Position numbers and translations under genes: made by a program. This document shows, piece after piece, positions 1 to 12,930 of a stretch of DNA of 64,000 nucleotides. Below the pieces are notes generated by a model. It was not told the DNA's origin. It ran no database searches and was given only the letters and a program-made list of their open reading frames with translations. Numbering within the stretch: position 1 is the first letter of the stretch; the number at the start of each line of letters is the position of its first letter. Origin of the DNA: Stomorhina lunata (Eukaryota; Arthropoda; Insecta; Diptera; Rhiniidae); the NCBI GenBank assembly GCA_933228675.1, contig OW121740.1, forward strand, positions 158,432,691 through 158,496,690, in the 5' to 3' direction.

Positions 1-2110
1 AGAACAGAATCAAGATCAGAATAAAGAATAGAATCAAGAACAGAATCGAAAACAAAATTAAGAACAGAATCAAGATCAAAATCAAGAATAAAATCAAGAT
101 CAAGAATAGAATTAAGAACAGAATCAAGAACAGAATCAAGAGCAGAATCAAGAACAGAATCAAGAACAGAATCAAGAGCAGAATCAAGAGCAGAATCAAG
201 AACAAAATCAAGAACAGAATCAAGAACATAATCAAGAACAGAATCGAAAACAAAATCAAGATCAAGAATAGAATCATGAACAGAATCGAGAACAGAATCA
301 AGAGCAGAATCAAGAGCAGAATCAAGAACAAAATTAAGAACAGAATCAAGAACAGAATGAAGAACAGAATCAAGTACAGAATCAAAAACAGAATCAAGAA
401 CAGAATCGAAAACAAAATGAAGAATAGAATCAAGAACAGATTCATGTGCAGAATCAAGAACAGAATCGAAAACAAAATCAAGAACAGAATCAATATCAAA
501 ATCAAGAATAGAATCAAGTACAGAATCAGGAACAGAATCCAGAACAGAATCAAGAACATAATCAAGTACAGAGTGAAGTACACAATCAAGAACAATATCA
601 AGAACAGAATCAAGTTCAGAATCAAAAACAGAATCAAGAACAGAATCAAGTTTAGAATCAAAAACAGAATCAAGAACAGAATCAAGAACAGAATCAAGAA
701 CAGAATCAAGAACAGAATCAAGAACAGAATCAAGAACAAAATCAAGAACAGAACCAAGAACAGAATCAAGAACTGAATCAAGAACAGAATCAAGAACAGA
801 ATCAAGAACAGAATCAAGAACATAATCAAGAACAGAACCAAGAACAGAATCAAGAACTGAATCAAGAACAGAATCAAGAACAGAATCAAGAACAGAATCA
901 AGAACAGAATCAAGAACAGAATCAAGAACAGAATCAAGAACAGAATCAAGAACAGAACCAAGAACAGAATCAAGAACTGAAACAAGAACAGAATCAAGAA
1001 CAAAATCACGAACAGAATGAAGAATAGAATTTAGAACAGAAGCAAGAACAAAATCAAGAACAGAATCAAGAACAGAATCAATAATAAAATCAAGAACACA
1101 ATCAAGAACAAAATAAAGAACATAATCAAAAACAGAATCAATAACAGATCAAGAACAGAATCAAGAACAGAATCAAGAAAAAAATCAAGAACAAAATCAA
1201 GAACAGAATCAAGAACAGAATCTTGAACGGAATCAAGAAGAAAATCAAGAATAAAATCAAGTACAAAATCAAGAGCAGAATCTAGAACAGAATCAATAAC
1301 AAAATCAAGAACATAATCAAGAGCAGAATCAAGAACAGAATCAGGAACAGAATCAAGAGCGGAATGAAGAACGGAATCAAGAACAGCATCGAGAACAGAA
1401 TCAAGAGCAAAATCAAGAACAGAATCAAGAACAGAATCAAGAGCAGAATCAAGAACAGAATCAAGAATTGTATCAAAAACAGGAACAAAATTGAGACAAC
1501 AGAATCAAGAACAAAATCAAGAACAGAATAAAGAACAGAATCAATAGCAGAATTAAGAACATAATCAAGAACAGAATAAAAAAAAGAATCAACAACAAAA
1601 TCCAGAAGAAAATTAAGAACAAAATCATGTACAAAATCAAGAGTAGAATCTAGAAGAGAATCCGGAATAGAATCAAGAACAGAATCAAGAGCAAAATCAA
1701 GAACAGAATCAGGAACAGAATCAAGAACAGAATCAAGAGCAGAATGAAGAACGGAATCAAGAACAGAATCAAGAACAGAGTCAAGAAGAGAATAAAGAAC
1801 AGAATCAAGAACGGAATCAAGAACAAAATCGAGAACAGAATCAAGAACAGAATTAAAAACAGAGTCAAGAACAGAATCAAGAGCAGAATCAAAAACAGAA
1901 TCAATAACAGAATTCAGAGCAGAATTAAGAACAGAATCAAGAATAGAATCAAAAATAGAATCAAGAACTGAATCAAGAACAGAATTAACAGTATCAAAAG
2001 CGAATCAAGACCAAAAATAAAAGTGAAATGAAGAACAAAATTAAGGCACGAATCAGAAACAAAATCTAGAACAGAATCAGGAAAGAATTTGAAACAAACC
2101 AAAATTGAAA
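1..2110. repeat. Degenerate 12-bp tandem array (AAGAACAGAATC)n
   Basis: About 170 copies of a 12-bp unit, consensus AAGAACAGAATC, cut by the left edge of the window. Units vary by substitutions (agaacaaaatc, agagcagaatc, agaatagaatc) and occasional indels. The best order lies around 660-960, and decay increases from about 1980 until the pattern is lost near 2110-2190. Because the unit is four codons long, it gives stop-free frames on both strands (Lys-Asn-Arg-Ile repeats on plus, Leu/Ile/Phe-rich on minus). These are by-products of the period. No transposon ends are visible. Confidence 0.95.
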
Positions 2111-2208
2111 TCGAACAAAAAATACTATATCAAGAAAAAATTTTAGGACAGAATTGGGAATGTATCAATAATAGAATCATGAAAGAATTAAGGTTAGATT
2201 AAAGGCCG

Positions 2209-2370
2209 GCCAAATCGCCACAATGTCGATCGAAATGTAAGATATTTCAGAAGCATTTGTGTAGCATGCTTTTAGGATCATCTAAATAATATATAATAGA
2301 TATTGTTTACTTTATTTTAACACAATATTTGTTTAAAAGTCTGAGTTTTCGATCGATGCCGCGATTTGGC
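2209..2370. mobile_element. Short TIR element (MITE-like), copy 1
   Basis: A 162-bp segment bounded by imperfect inverted ends: the left end starts GCCAAATCGCCACAATG and the complement of the right end starts GCCAAATCGCGGCATCG, each followed by a CGATCGAAA block. A second copy lies at 58464-58767. The copies share the interior 'aaatgtaagatatttcag', a Su(Hw)-like site, and 'taaaagtctgagtttt'. It has no coding capacity. No clear target-site duplication was found, so the superfamily is open. Confidence 0.6.
2260..2276 (-). promoter_or_regulatory. Su(Hw)-like motif (variant)
   Basis: Plus strand reads TGTAGCATGCTTTTAGG, one base from the window consensus TGTAGCATACTTTTAGG. It lies inside TIR element copy 1, at the equivalent position to the perfect site in copy 2. 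Binding is inferred only from similarity to the Drosophila Su(Hw) consensus. Confidence 0.25.
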
Positions 2371-4118
2371 TTCATTTGTACGTTACTTAGTAAATAAGAA
2401 AATCTTTAAATTTTAATTAAATTCTAAAGTAAATCCTCTTTTTATTCATATGAGAATTTTAAATATATTGATTTTTTTGGGTATAAGAATCCCATTACTT
2501 TTTAATCAAACCAATAAATTGCCATTTTAAAATCATCCAAAATCAATTTAATAAATATGTGCCTCAACTTAAATTCCCATAAAAAAATATACCTAGAAAA
2601 TTTGGCTCTTAACGAAAAAAGAAAATATCGTCAAGGCTCATTATTTATGTACTGACGAAAACCCATAAAATTTCACAAATTCCGACTCTTTCCTTCTCTC
2701 TATACTATAAAATTTATATACATAATCACACACTCACACACACACACAGACAGACATTAAATAGGATTTGCTTTTAATTTGTTTCCTCTAATTTTCATGT
2801 ATTTTGCGTTTGTTTGATTGTTTTTATTTGAACTTTTTGTGTTTTCAAAAAAAAGCAAAAAAAAATCCTAGAACTAATCCGTGTGTAATTTGAGGGTTTA
2901 AACATTTAAATAATTGAACCATTGCAAATGTCATCTACAAAAATTTAAAAGGTATAAAACTAGAGGCATTTGGCTTTAGCTATAAATCCAAAACACACTC
3001 CCGGAAATGGGGGAAAATAAAGTTTAGAAAAGGCACCCCAATTTTTTTAAATTGTAGCTTTAGAAATATTTTTTATTCAATCTTTTTTAATTTGTAGTGG
3101 GAAATTTCTTCTTTTATCGCACCCTTTTTTCATGGATGATAAAGGGGGTGTAACTTTTTGTCTGTGTGGGGTAGAGAGTTGTAAAGTCATAAATGTTAAA
3201 TGAATTTGTTTGAGTAAAACATATGTACGAAGTTTTTTTTTTGTAATAGAAATAAATAATTGAAAGTCGTTAACTAAACGTATCTTGTCATCAATTGCAG
3301 ATAAAATTTTACATTTGAACATAAAAATGTAAATAAAAAAGGTTTGAATAGAAAAAATTTTACACACTCATTCCTATAGAATTTTGAAAATATTTTATAG
3401 GCTTGGGATTCTTTGAATCCATAAAGATATATGGATATGTGAAAACTTTAAGTATAAAGTCTAGATCTTATATATAAAGCCTAAACATTAGGGTGGAGCG
3501 AAAAACAACATTTATTGAAATTCGATACGCCTGGGTTAAAAATTGATGCTCTTCATCCTAAGGTGCTCAGAAAAAAAAATTGTCTTCCTAGGTCAATGTC
3601 CTGAGGTGGCGCATAGGACATTTATTTCTGAGACCCATTTTTATGGGGGAAAATGGGACTTTTTCGTAACTTTTTCGTAATTCGTAACCTTATCAACACG
3701 CCTAAGGATATGCAGCAAATTATTTTTAGAGTACAGAAATTACAAAAAAAAAGACTTTCCTTATCATTTAAAGACTTATAAGTACTAAATAGTTTAAATT
3801 TATTAAAATATAATTAAATTTAAATAGTTTTTTTATACTGGAAAATGGTACTTTTTTTTAAGGACTGTTTCAAAACTCACTTTTTAAGTTTTAGAAAATT
3901 TTGTTAAAAAAATATTCAAAATATCAAAATTTGTGGTGAATTTCGATCAAATTTAAAAAAAAAATATATTAAACTTTAAGAATGGTTATATTGTTTTATT
4001 AAAAATATTTTATTTAACCCTTAACAGATATGGGGACTAAAATGACCCAAAATTTTTTTTCGAAAAAATTTGAAGAGTAAATTTTACCAAAATGAAGCAA
4101 AATGATCCCGTCAAATTA
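2371..4118. other. Unique AT-rich noncoding sequence
   Basis: No credible ORF or RNA gene is seen. There is a CA-rich microsatellite at about 2726-2756 and several long A or T runs. The stretch from about 3490 ('gggtggagcgaaaaac') to 3720 is less AT-rich and looks like a fragment of a dispersed repeat, but no second copy occurs in the window to delimit it. Confidence 0.6.
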
Positions 4119-4853
4119 AATATTTATACCCTAAATTGGGTTTGTGTTGATGTTTGTAACGCATAGAAATATTGGTCCATCTTTGAGTATAGCGATTGAC
4201 TCAGATTTACTTCTTGAGTTGTTTTTACGATGTCCGTCAGGCTAGATATCCATGTAAGCTCTTTAACATTGTACAGGTCGTAACTTGATGAAATTTGGCA
4301 CATACTCATATTTTGGTCCAAGGACGATCCCTATAATTTTTGGGAAAAATCGGTTTACAATTTCGGGTACCTCCCATAGGGATGTCTCCCCGGAATAGAA
4401 ATTTTGGCCCCTTACAGCCACAAATTTAGTTGTATTTTAATTATATTCAGCATAAATATTGCTTATAGTTACCATAATCAGTACACCTAATTTTGTAGGA
4501 ACCGGCCCATATATGACTATGCCTCCCATATAAGACACATTCTCACAAGTCGTTTTAAAACCCATAAAAGCACAAAAACGCTTATAAATCTAAAGATAAA
4601 TGCATCTTATTACTAAAAGTTTGCACAGATAAATATTTTGTAAATATAAACCAATAACCGAAATTTGGTAGCAATCGATCCACACATGATCCTGGCATTT
4701 ATCTACTTAAATCTCAAAATTTTGAAAAAAATAGCAATAGTATATGTATGTTTGTCTCTATGACTTAAGAAAAACTTGGTAAAGTATGGTCCATATATGA
4801 CCTTAGAAGTGAAGGGTATCTTATAGTCGGGGTTGACCGACTATAGCTTTTCT
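4119..4853 (-). mobile_element. Dispersed non-autonomous repeat, copy A
   Basis: Read on the minus strand, this begins near 'gctatagtcggtcaacccc' and 'atacccttcacttctaaggtc' and ends in 'tctatgcgttac...acaaac...gggtataaat'. The same ordered landmarks occur on the plus strand at 55448-56007, so the two are copies of one family. The copies are diverged and non-coding; the short ORF inside is incidental. Repeats with an ATACCCTxCACCA-type end are, from memory, widespread in calyptrate flies, but no superfamily is assigned. Confidence 0.6.
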
Positions 4854-5754
4854 ATTTTGTTTTCTTTTGGATTTCTATGTAATATTCAAAACTAGAAATG
4901 AGAATAAATTATAGTTATTTAATTTGTTGAGGTCATTTTGGTCCCTGTTGGTCACAAAAGGGTTAATATTTATCGTTACTGTGATCTTTCCTTTTATCTA
5001 AATAGTTTCTTAGAGCCATAGCAATAGCTTAGATATTCCTAAAAAGTGGCAATTTCAAAATCAATTTTTATCATTTTGAATCCGGTAAAGCAAGGGTTAA
5101 ACATTTTTAATTCTGGTATAACTATACCCGCTGGTTCTACATGCTGTGACGCATAATCAATAAATATATTTTTGCTTAAAATGTAAACAAATATAAAATT
5201 AAAAAATTTCTCAAAAAAAGCTATTTTTCCTGAAATTTTTTGATCTCGACAAACATCTCTTAAACTTAATAAATAATATCAACTTCAATCAAAACTCTCA
5301 ATGTTTTATAATAATTTTATCCTTTAACTCCCTCCCGTTACATGTAAGAGCGTCACAAAGTGGGCCCTAACTTCAAAAGTTGCTAATATCAGTTTAAGTT
5401 TACAAGCAGTTTTATGTACGTTAGTATGAGTTAATGCGTTTGTATGAGTTTAAGGATATATGCGTGATTAAAATGATGTTATAACGGCATTTAATTAAAC
5501 ATTTATATTCATCAGCTTTTCCTTTAAGTAACATAAAATTATATCCTTTCCCTAATTTACTCCCCTACAAGATATCCTTTTTAGCTCCAAGCTATTTCTA
5601 TCTATAAATTTTATTGCCTTAAGTTTAAACTAATGACAAGCAATATGACTCCCTATTTCATACTTAAGAGTACAAAAGAATTATGTGCTAAAAAGCAAGA
5701 AATAAGGGGTATTTTATAATAATGAAAACTATGAAAAAATAAACATTTTTTTAA
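4854..5754. other. Unique AT-rich noncoding sequence
   Basis: No gene, RNA gene or repeat array is recognised. There are only short ORFs with low-complexity composition. The sequence enters the 29-bp array at the right end. Confidence 0.6.
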
Positions 5755-7790
5755 AAGTGTCTTTTTAGAAAATTTTGTACAAAATTTTTTTTAAAAAAAA
5801 ATTTGTACAAAAATTTCTTTTAAAGAAAATTTTGTACAAAAATTTTTTTTATAGAAAATTTTGTACAAAAATTTCTTTTGAAGAAAATTTGGTACAAAAT
5901 TTTTTTTTATAGAAAATTTTGTACAAAAATTTCTTTTGTAGATATTTTTGTACCAAAATTTATTTTATAGAAAATTTTGTACCAAAATTTCTTTTATAGA
6001 AAATTTTGTATAAAAATTTCTTTTAAAGAAAATTTCTTTTATAGAAAATTTTGTACAAAAATTTCTTTTATAGAAAATTTTGTATACTAATTTCTTTTAT
6101 AGAAAATTTTGCATAAAAATTTATTTCATAGAAAATTTTGTACAAAAATTTCTTTTATAGAAAATTCGTACAAAAATTTCTTTTATAGAAAATTTTGTAC
6201 AATTTTTTTTTGCAGCCAATTTCTTACAAAAATTTCTTTTATAGAAAATTTTGTACAAAAATTTATTTAATTTTGTATAGAAATTTCTTTTATAGAAAAT
6301 TTTTTAACAAAATTTCTTATATAGAAAGTTTTTTACCAAAATTTTTTTACAAACAATTTTGTACAAAATATTCTTTTATAGAAAATTTTGTACAAAAATT
6401 TCTTTTATAGAGAATTTTGTACAAAAATTTTCTTTTATAGAAAATTTTGTACAAAAATTTATTTTATAGAAAATTTTGTGCAAAAATTTCATTTATACAA
6501 AATTTTGTACAAAAATTTCTTTTGTAGAAACTTTTGTACAAAAATTTCTTTTAAAGAAAATTTGTACAAACATTTATTTGAAAGAAAATTTTTTACAAAA
6601 ATTTCTTTTATAGAAAATTTTGTACAAAAATTTATTTAAAAGAAAATTTTGTATACAAATTTAATAGAAAATTTTGTATAAAAATTTCTTTTACAGGAAA
6701 ATTTTTTACCAAAATTTCTTTTACAGGAAAATTTTTTACCAAAATTTTTTATATAGAACTTTTTTACCAAAATTTCTTTTGTAAAAAATTTTGTACAAAA
6801 ATTTATTTTAAATATTTTCAACAAAAATTTCTTCTATAGAAAATTTTATGCAAAAATTTAATTTATAGAAAATTTTGTGTAAAAATTTCCTTTATAGAAA
6901 ATTTTGTACAAAAGTTTCTTTTATAGAGAATTTTGTATACAAATTTCATTTAAAGAAAATTTTGCACAAAAATTTCTTTTATAGAAAATTTTGTATAAAA
7001 ATTTCTGTTATAGAAAATTTTGCACAACAATTTATTTTTTTAGAAAATTTTGTAAAAAAAATTCTTTTATAGAAAATTTGTTGCCAACATTTCTTTTATA
7101 GAAAAATTTGTACAGAATTTTCTATAAAGGAAATTTTTACAGAAAATTCTATAAAAAATTTATTTTATAGAAAATTTTGTACGAAAATTTATTTTATAGA
7201 AAATTTTGTACAAAAATTTCTGTTATAAAAAATTTTGTACAAATTTTTTTTGTAGAAAATTTTGTACAAAATTTTCTTTTATAGAAAATTTTGTACAAAA
7301 ATTTATTTTATAGAAAATTTTGTACAAAAATCTCTTATATAGAAAACATTGAACAAAAATTTCTTTTAAAGAAAATTTTGTACAAAAATTTATTTTATAG
7401 AAAACATTGAACAAAAATTTCTTTTAAAAAAAATTTTGTGCAAAAATTTATTTTATAGAAAATTTTGTACAAGTTTTTTTGCAGATAATATTTTACAAAA
7501 ATTTCTGTTATAGAAAATTTTGTACAAAAATTTCTTTTATAGAAAATTTTGTATAAAAATTTCTTTTAAAGGAAATTTTGTACAAAAATTTATTTTAAAG
7601 AAAATTTTGTACACAAATTTTTTTTTGTAGGAATTTTGTAGAAAAATTTTCTTATTGAAAATACCCTTAAATTGAAATTTTGTGAAGAAAATTCTCTTTT
7701 ACAAAATTTTCTCTAAAAAATTCCTTAAGATAAAATTTTCTAAAGAAAATCCTTTTGTACAAAATTTTCTTAAGAAAATTGTTTTAAACA
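5755..7790. repeat. 29-bp A-tract tandem array, type A
   Basis: About 70 degenerate units of roughly 29 bp, each containing the core AAAATTTTGTACAAAAATTT followed by 'cttttatag'. Substitutions and 1-5 bp indels are common, so frames break often and the short Phe/Tyr/Lys/Asn-rich ORFs here are artefacts. The right end (7630-7790) decays into shorter 'aaaattttct' variants. The same family resumes at 9220. Alternating A and T tracts recur about every 10-11 bp within a unit. Confidence 0.95.
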
Positions 7791-9219
7791 AAATTTTGCC
7801 TTAAGTTTAACCTAATGACAAGCTTAAGAATTATGTGCTAAAAAGTAGAAAAATTTTTAAATTTTTTAAATTTGGGTATTCTTTTGACTCTAAGTAATCT
7901 GAGAGGTAAACTGTTAGAAAGCATAGGATGTAATTTAAAAAAAAAATGTATATTATACTTACAAATTGGAAAAGATACTAGTAACTATAATTTTCCTAAA
8001 GATGATAGACACAATCCAAGTCATTTTATATACAACTAACCCTTATATTGTCTCCAAGTAGTAAAGAAAGTAAACTATATATAGAAAATTTCGAATTATG
8101 AAATATCAGAGGATATTTCCTCTGATGTTGTCTGATTGTGCAGATAATCAATATTTTATTTTCCCAATTAATCAACCCAATCCATATCATAATTTAATTA
8201 AGAGACTCTTTTATTGTCTCCAAGTAATCTAAACAGTAATCTGTAATGTTATATCTTGCCTTTAAAATATTGTACAATTTTCTTTCTATGGAACTTCCCC
8301 TATATTATAAAAAGTATTTCGATGCAAGTTTTTTAGTTAAAGCGACTACATACTCATTACTTTAGCATGAGCATATTAAAAAAAAATCCTTATGCTCCCA
8401 GATATATTACACACATACCCCTACATACATACATACATATATATTACCTCCCTGAAGTTCCAAGTGGAAAGACCATTTCCAATTCTAACAAACTGATAGA
8501 ACATATTAAGATTTAATTGTCTTGAAAGGGAGATAAAAATAACTTTTTAACCAAAGTTAGTACGATTTTGTATTGACTTGCTTTTTTTAGATATTATTAT
8601 TCTTAGGTCTTACTGTTTTAAGATTGCTCTTAGAGTCAGAAATTCCGGTTACCAATAACTACCTCATCAGTTTTGAACTACCGGGCTCTCCCTTTCACTT
8701 ACATACATCACTTTAAGACGCATATGTTATGGCATTTAAATAACAATTTAAAATGTCTTTATGGCTGCGATGCTATAAATGAGATGCTCCTTCCTTCAAG
8801 CTTCCTCCTTTAGTTATTTATAAACATCTTTTTTTTCTACTGTTTGCCTCGATTTTAACTCTTAAAGCTAAATAATGAATACAACAACTAAAAAGGGTAT
8901 TAAAGGAAATTGGTTTAATGTATGCACAAAATATTTTTTTTTCTTATTTTAAAACGTTTTTCAACGAAACGTTGAAAAAACAAAGTAAAACTTTTAAGTA
9001 ATTTTCGAAAAAAAATAATAATTACTAAGAACTTTTCGCCGAAGTCTTATAACCTATATAATATGTTCTTCATGGGGATTTAAGGTTAATACTTTAAATT
9101 TTGGGTAAAACACACTTTTTAAGGAAAAGATATAAAAATACTAGCGGAACTCAAAAAGAAACTCTCGAATGTTTAAATAACTATAAATTTATTTAGCCAA
9201 GACAAAAACCATACCATAA
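7791..9219. other. Unique noncoding spacer between type A arrays
   Basis: No gene is identified. There are short pyrimidine-rich stretches and a TACA microsatellite near 8420. At 8957-8979 a perfect 10-bp stem (TTTTTCAACG) with a 3-nt loop could form a small hairpin; its function is unknown. Confidence 0.6.
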
Positions 9220-10205
9220 TTTTGCACAAAAATTAAGTTAAAAATTAGTTTTATAGAACATTTTTTACAAAAATTTCTTTTAAAGAAAACTTTGTTCAAA
9301 AATTTCTTTTATCGAAAATTTTGTTCAAATTTTTTTTTTATAGAAAATATTTTAAAAAAGTTTTTTTTTATCGGAAATTTTGTTTTTGCAGAAAAAGTTA
9401 TTTAATAGAAAATTTTTTACAAACATTTCATTTCATAGAAACTTTTGTATAACAATTTTTTTATAGAAAATTTTGTTCAAAATTATTTTTAAAGAAAATT
9501 TTGTCCAAAATGGTATTTTTTATATAATTTTGCACAAAAATTTCTTTTATGAAAAATTTTGTACAACAATTTCTTTTATAGAAAATTTTGTACAAAAATT
9601 TCTTTTATAGAAAATTGTATTTTTTTATAGAAAATTTTGTAGAAAAATTTCTTTTATAGAAAATTTTGTACAAACATTTCTTTTATAGAAAATTTTGTAG
9701 AAGAATTTTTTTTTTTCTTAATTTTGTAGAAAAATTTCTTTTATAGAAAATTTTGTACAAAAATCTCTTTTATAGAAGATTTTTTACGAAAATTTCTTTT
9801 AAAGAAAATTTTGTACAAAAATTTGTTTTTTATAAAAATTTTGCACAAAAATTTCTTTCAACGAAAATTTTGCACAAAAAATTTCTTTTATAAAAAATTT
9901 TGTACAAAAATTTATATTACAGAAAATTTTGTACAAAAATTTCTTTTATAGAAAATTTTGTACAAAAATTTCTTTTAAATAAAATTTTGTACAAAAATTT
10001 CTTTTATAGAAAATTTTGCAAATACTGCTTTTATAGTACAAAAATTTATTTCATGGAAAATTTTGTACAAAAATTTCTTTTGTAGAAAATTTTGTACAAA
10101 AATTTCTTTTATAGAAAATTTTGTACAAAAATTTCTTTTATAGAAAATTTTGTACAAAAATTTCTTTTATAGAAAATTTTGTACAAAAATGTTATTTAAA
10201 GTAAA
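9220..10205. repeat. 29-bp A-tract tandem array, type A (second block)
   Basis: Same unit and orientation as the array at 5755-7790 (core AAAATTTTGTACAAAAATTT). The most regular part is about 9890-10190. It ends at an A-rich junction (10205-10230), where the array continues with a unit in which the shared core reads in the opposite direction. Confidence 0.93.
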
Positions 10206-12930
10206 TTTTGTAAAAAAAAAAATTGTACAAAATTTTCTATAGAAAATTCTCTTATATAAAACTTTTTATAGAATATTCTCTTTTACAAATTTTTTTATAG
10301 AAAATTCTCTATTATGAAAATTTCTGTAGAAAGACATTTTGTATAGAAAATTCTCTTTTACAATTTTTTTCTTAAAAAATTCTCTTTAAAAAATTTGCTA
10401 TACAAAATTTTCTTCTATTAAATTTTCTATAAAAAATTCTCTTATACAAAATTTTTATAGAAAATTCTCTTCTATTAAATTTTCTATAAAAAATTCTCTT
10501 ATACAAAATTGTCTATAAAAAAATTTTCGTATACAAATTTTTCTATCGAAAATCGTATATAAAAATTTCTGTAAAAAACAAACTTTTATACAAACAAATA
10601 CAAATTGTTTCTGGTATTAAATTGCTATAAAAAATTATCTTATACAAAATTTTAATAGAAAATTCTCTTATAATAAATTTTCTATAAAAAATTCTCTTAA
10701 AAAAAATTTTCTGTAGAAAAATCTGGTATACAAAATTTTCTAAAGAAAGTTCTCATTTACAAAATTTGCTATAGAAAATTCTGTTATACAAAATTTTCTA
10801 TAGAAAATCTTATATAAAAAATTTTGTAAAAAAAAGTTATTTTATACAAATTTTTATAGAAAATTGTCTTATAAAAAATTTTCTTTACAAAATTCTCTGA
10901 TATGAAATTTTCTATAAAAAAATTCTCTTATACAAAATTTTAATAGAAAATTCTCTTATATTAAACTTATATTTTATAGAAAATTCTATTATACAAAATT
11001 TTCTATAGAAAATTTTCTGATACAAAAGTTTCTATAGAAAAATCTCTTGTACAAAATTTTCTATAGAAATTTCTCTTATACAAAATTTTCTACAGAAATT
11101 CTCTTATACAAAATTTTTTATAGAAAATTCCCTGATACAAAATTTTTTATAGAAAATTCTCTTATACAAAATTTTCTATAGAAATATCGTTTATACAAAA
11201 TTTTAACAGACAATTTTTTTGTTCAAAATTTTCTAAAGAAAATTCCTTTGTACAAAATTTTCTAAAGTAAATTCTCTTATACCTACAAGATTTTCTATAA
11301 AAAAATCTCTTATATTTCATTTCTATAAAAAATTCTCTTATACAATATTTTCTATTGAAAGTTCCCTTATACAAAATTTTCTATACAAAATTCTCTTATC
11401 CAATTTTTCTATAGAGAATTCTCTTTTATAAAATTTTCTAAAGATAATTCTTTTATACAAATTTTCTATAGCAAATTCTTTTATACAAATTTTTCTATAG
11501 AAAATTCTCTGATATAAAATTTTCTATTGAAAATTTTCTTTTACAAAATTTTCTATAAAAAAATTCTCTAATACAAAATTTTCTATAGAAAATTCTTTTA
11601 AACAAAATTTTTTACAGAAAAATCTTTTATACAAAATTTTAACAGAAATTTTTTTTTTGTACAAAATTTTCTAAAAAAAATTCCTTTGTACAAAATTTTC
11701 TAAAGTAAATTCTCTATCTACAAAAGTTTCTATAAAAAATTCTCTTATATTTCATTTCTATAAAAAAATTTCTTATAGAAAATTTTCTATAGGAAATTCT
11801 CTTGTACAAAATTTTCTATAAAAAAATTCTCTCATAGAAAATTTTCTATAGAAGATTCTCGTATACAAAATTGTCTATAGAAAATTCTCTTTTATAAGAT
11901 TTTCTATAGATAATTCTCTTATACAAAATTTTCTATAGCAAATTCTTTTATACAAAATTTTCTATAGAAAATTCTCTTATACAAAATTTTTAATAGAAAA
12001 TTCCCATATACATAATTTTCTATAGAAAATTCCCTTATGCAAAAATTTCTATAAATTTCTCTTATACAAAATTTTCTAAAAAAAAAATATAGAAAATTCT
12101 CTTACACAAAATTTTGTATAGAAATTTTTTTTCAAAAAAATTTTCTAAAGAAAATTCTCTTATATGAAAATTTCTGTAAAAATATATCAAATTCTTTTAT
12201 ACAAAATTTTCTATAGAAAATTCTCTGATATAAAATTTTCTATTGAAAATTTTCTTTTACAAAATTTTCTATAAAAAAATTCTCTAATACAAAATTTTCT
12301 ATAGAAAATTCTTTTAAACAAAATTTTTTACAGAAAAATCTTTTATACAAAATTTTAACAGAAATTTGTATTTTGTACAAAATTTTCTAAAGAAAATTCC
12401 TTTGTACAAAATTTTCTAAAGTAAATTCTCTATCTACAAAAGTTTCTATAAAAAATTCTCTTATATTTCATTTCTATAAAAAAATTTCTTATAGAAAATT
12501 TTCTATAGGAAATTCTCTTGTACAAAATTTTCTATAAAAAAATTCTCTCATAGAAAATTTTCTATAGAAGATTCTCGTATACAAAATTGTCTATAGAAAA
12601 TTCTCTTTTATAAAATTTTCTATAGATAATTCTCTTATACAAAATTTTCTATAGCAAATTCTTTTATACAAAATTTTCTATAGAAAATTCTCTTATACAA
12701 AATTTTTAATAGAAAATTCCCATATACATAATTTTCTATAGAAAATTCCCTTATGCAAAAATTTCTATAAATTTCTCTTATACAAAATTTTCTAAAAAAA
12801 AAATATAGAAAATTCTCTTATACAAAATTTTGTATAGAAATTTTTTTTCAAAAAAATTTTCTAAAGAAAATTTTCTAAATGAAAATTTCTGTAAAAATAC
12901 TTTTTAGAAAATTCTCTTTTATAAAAATAT
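10206..12930. repeat. 29-bp A-tract tandem array, type B
   Basis: About 93 units of roughly 29 bp with core TACAAAATTTTCTATAGAAA followed by 'attctctta'. The 15-mer TACAAAATTTTCTAT is shared with the reverse complement of the type A unit, so this block appears to be a relative in inverted orientation. It contains a 716-bp higher-order tandem duplication (11464-12895). Confidence 0.93.
11464..12895 (+). repeat. 716-bp direct tandem duplication inside the type B array
   Basis: Two adjacent copies, about 11464-12179 and 12180-12895. Variant units recur in the same order exactly 716 bp apart: 'ctctgatataaaat' at 11507/12223, 'ctcatagaaaatttt' at 11831/12547 and 'caaaaaaattttctaaag' at about 12131/12847. 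The copies differ by few substitutions, so this duplication is much younger than the surrounding units. Confidence 0.85.

Noticed and set aside
276..1971. Lys-Asn-Arg-Ile ORFs on plus and Leu/Ile/Phe ORFs on minus
   Set aside because: They arise from a 12-bp unit read as four codons; no non-repetitive protein sequence is present.
6195..10157. Phe/Tyr/Lys/Asn-rich ORFs of 60-83 codons
   Set aside because: They lie wholly inside the 29-bp arrays and end wherever a unit has an indel.
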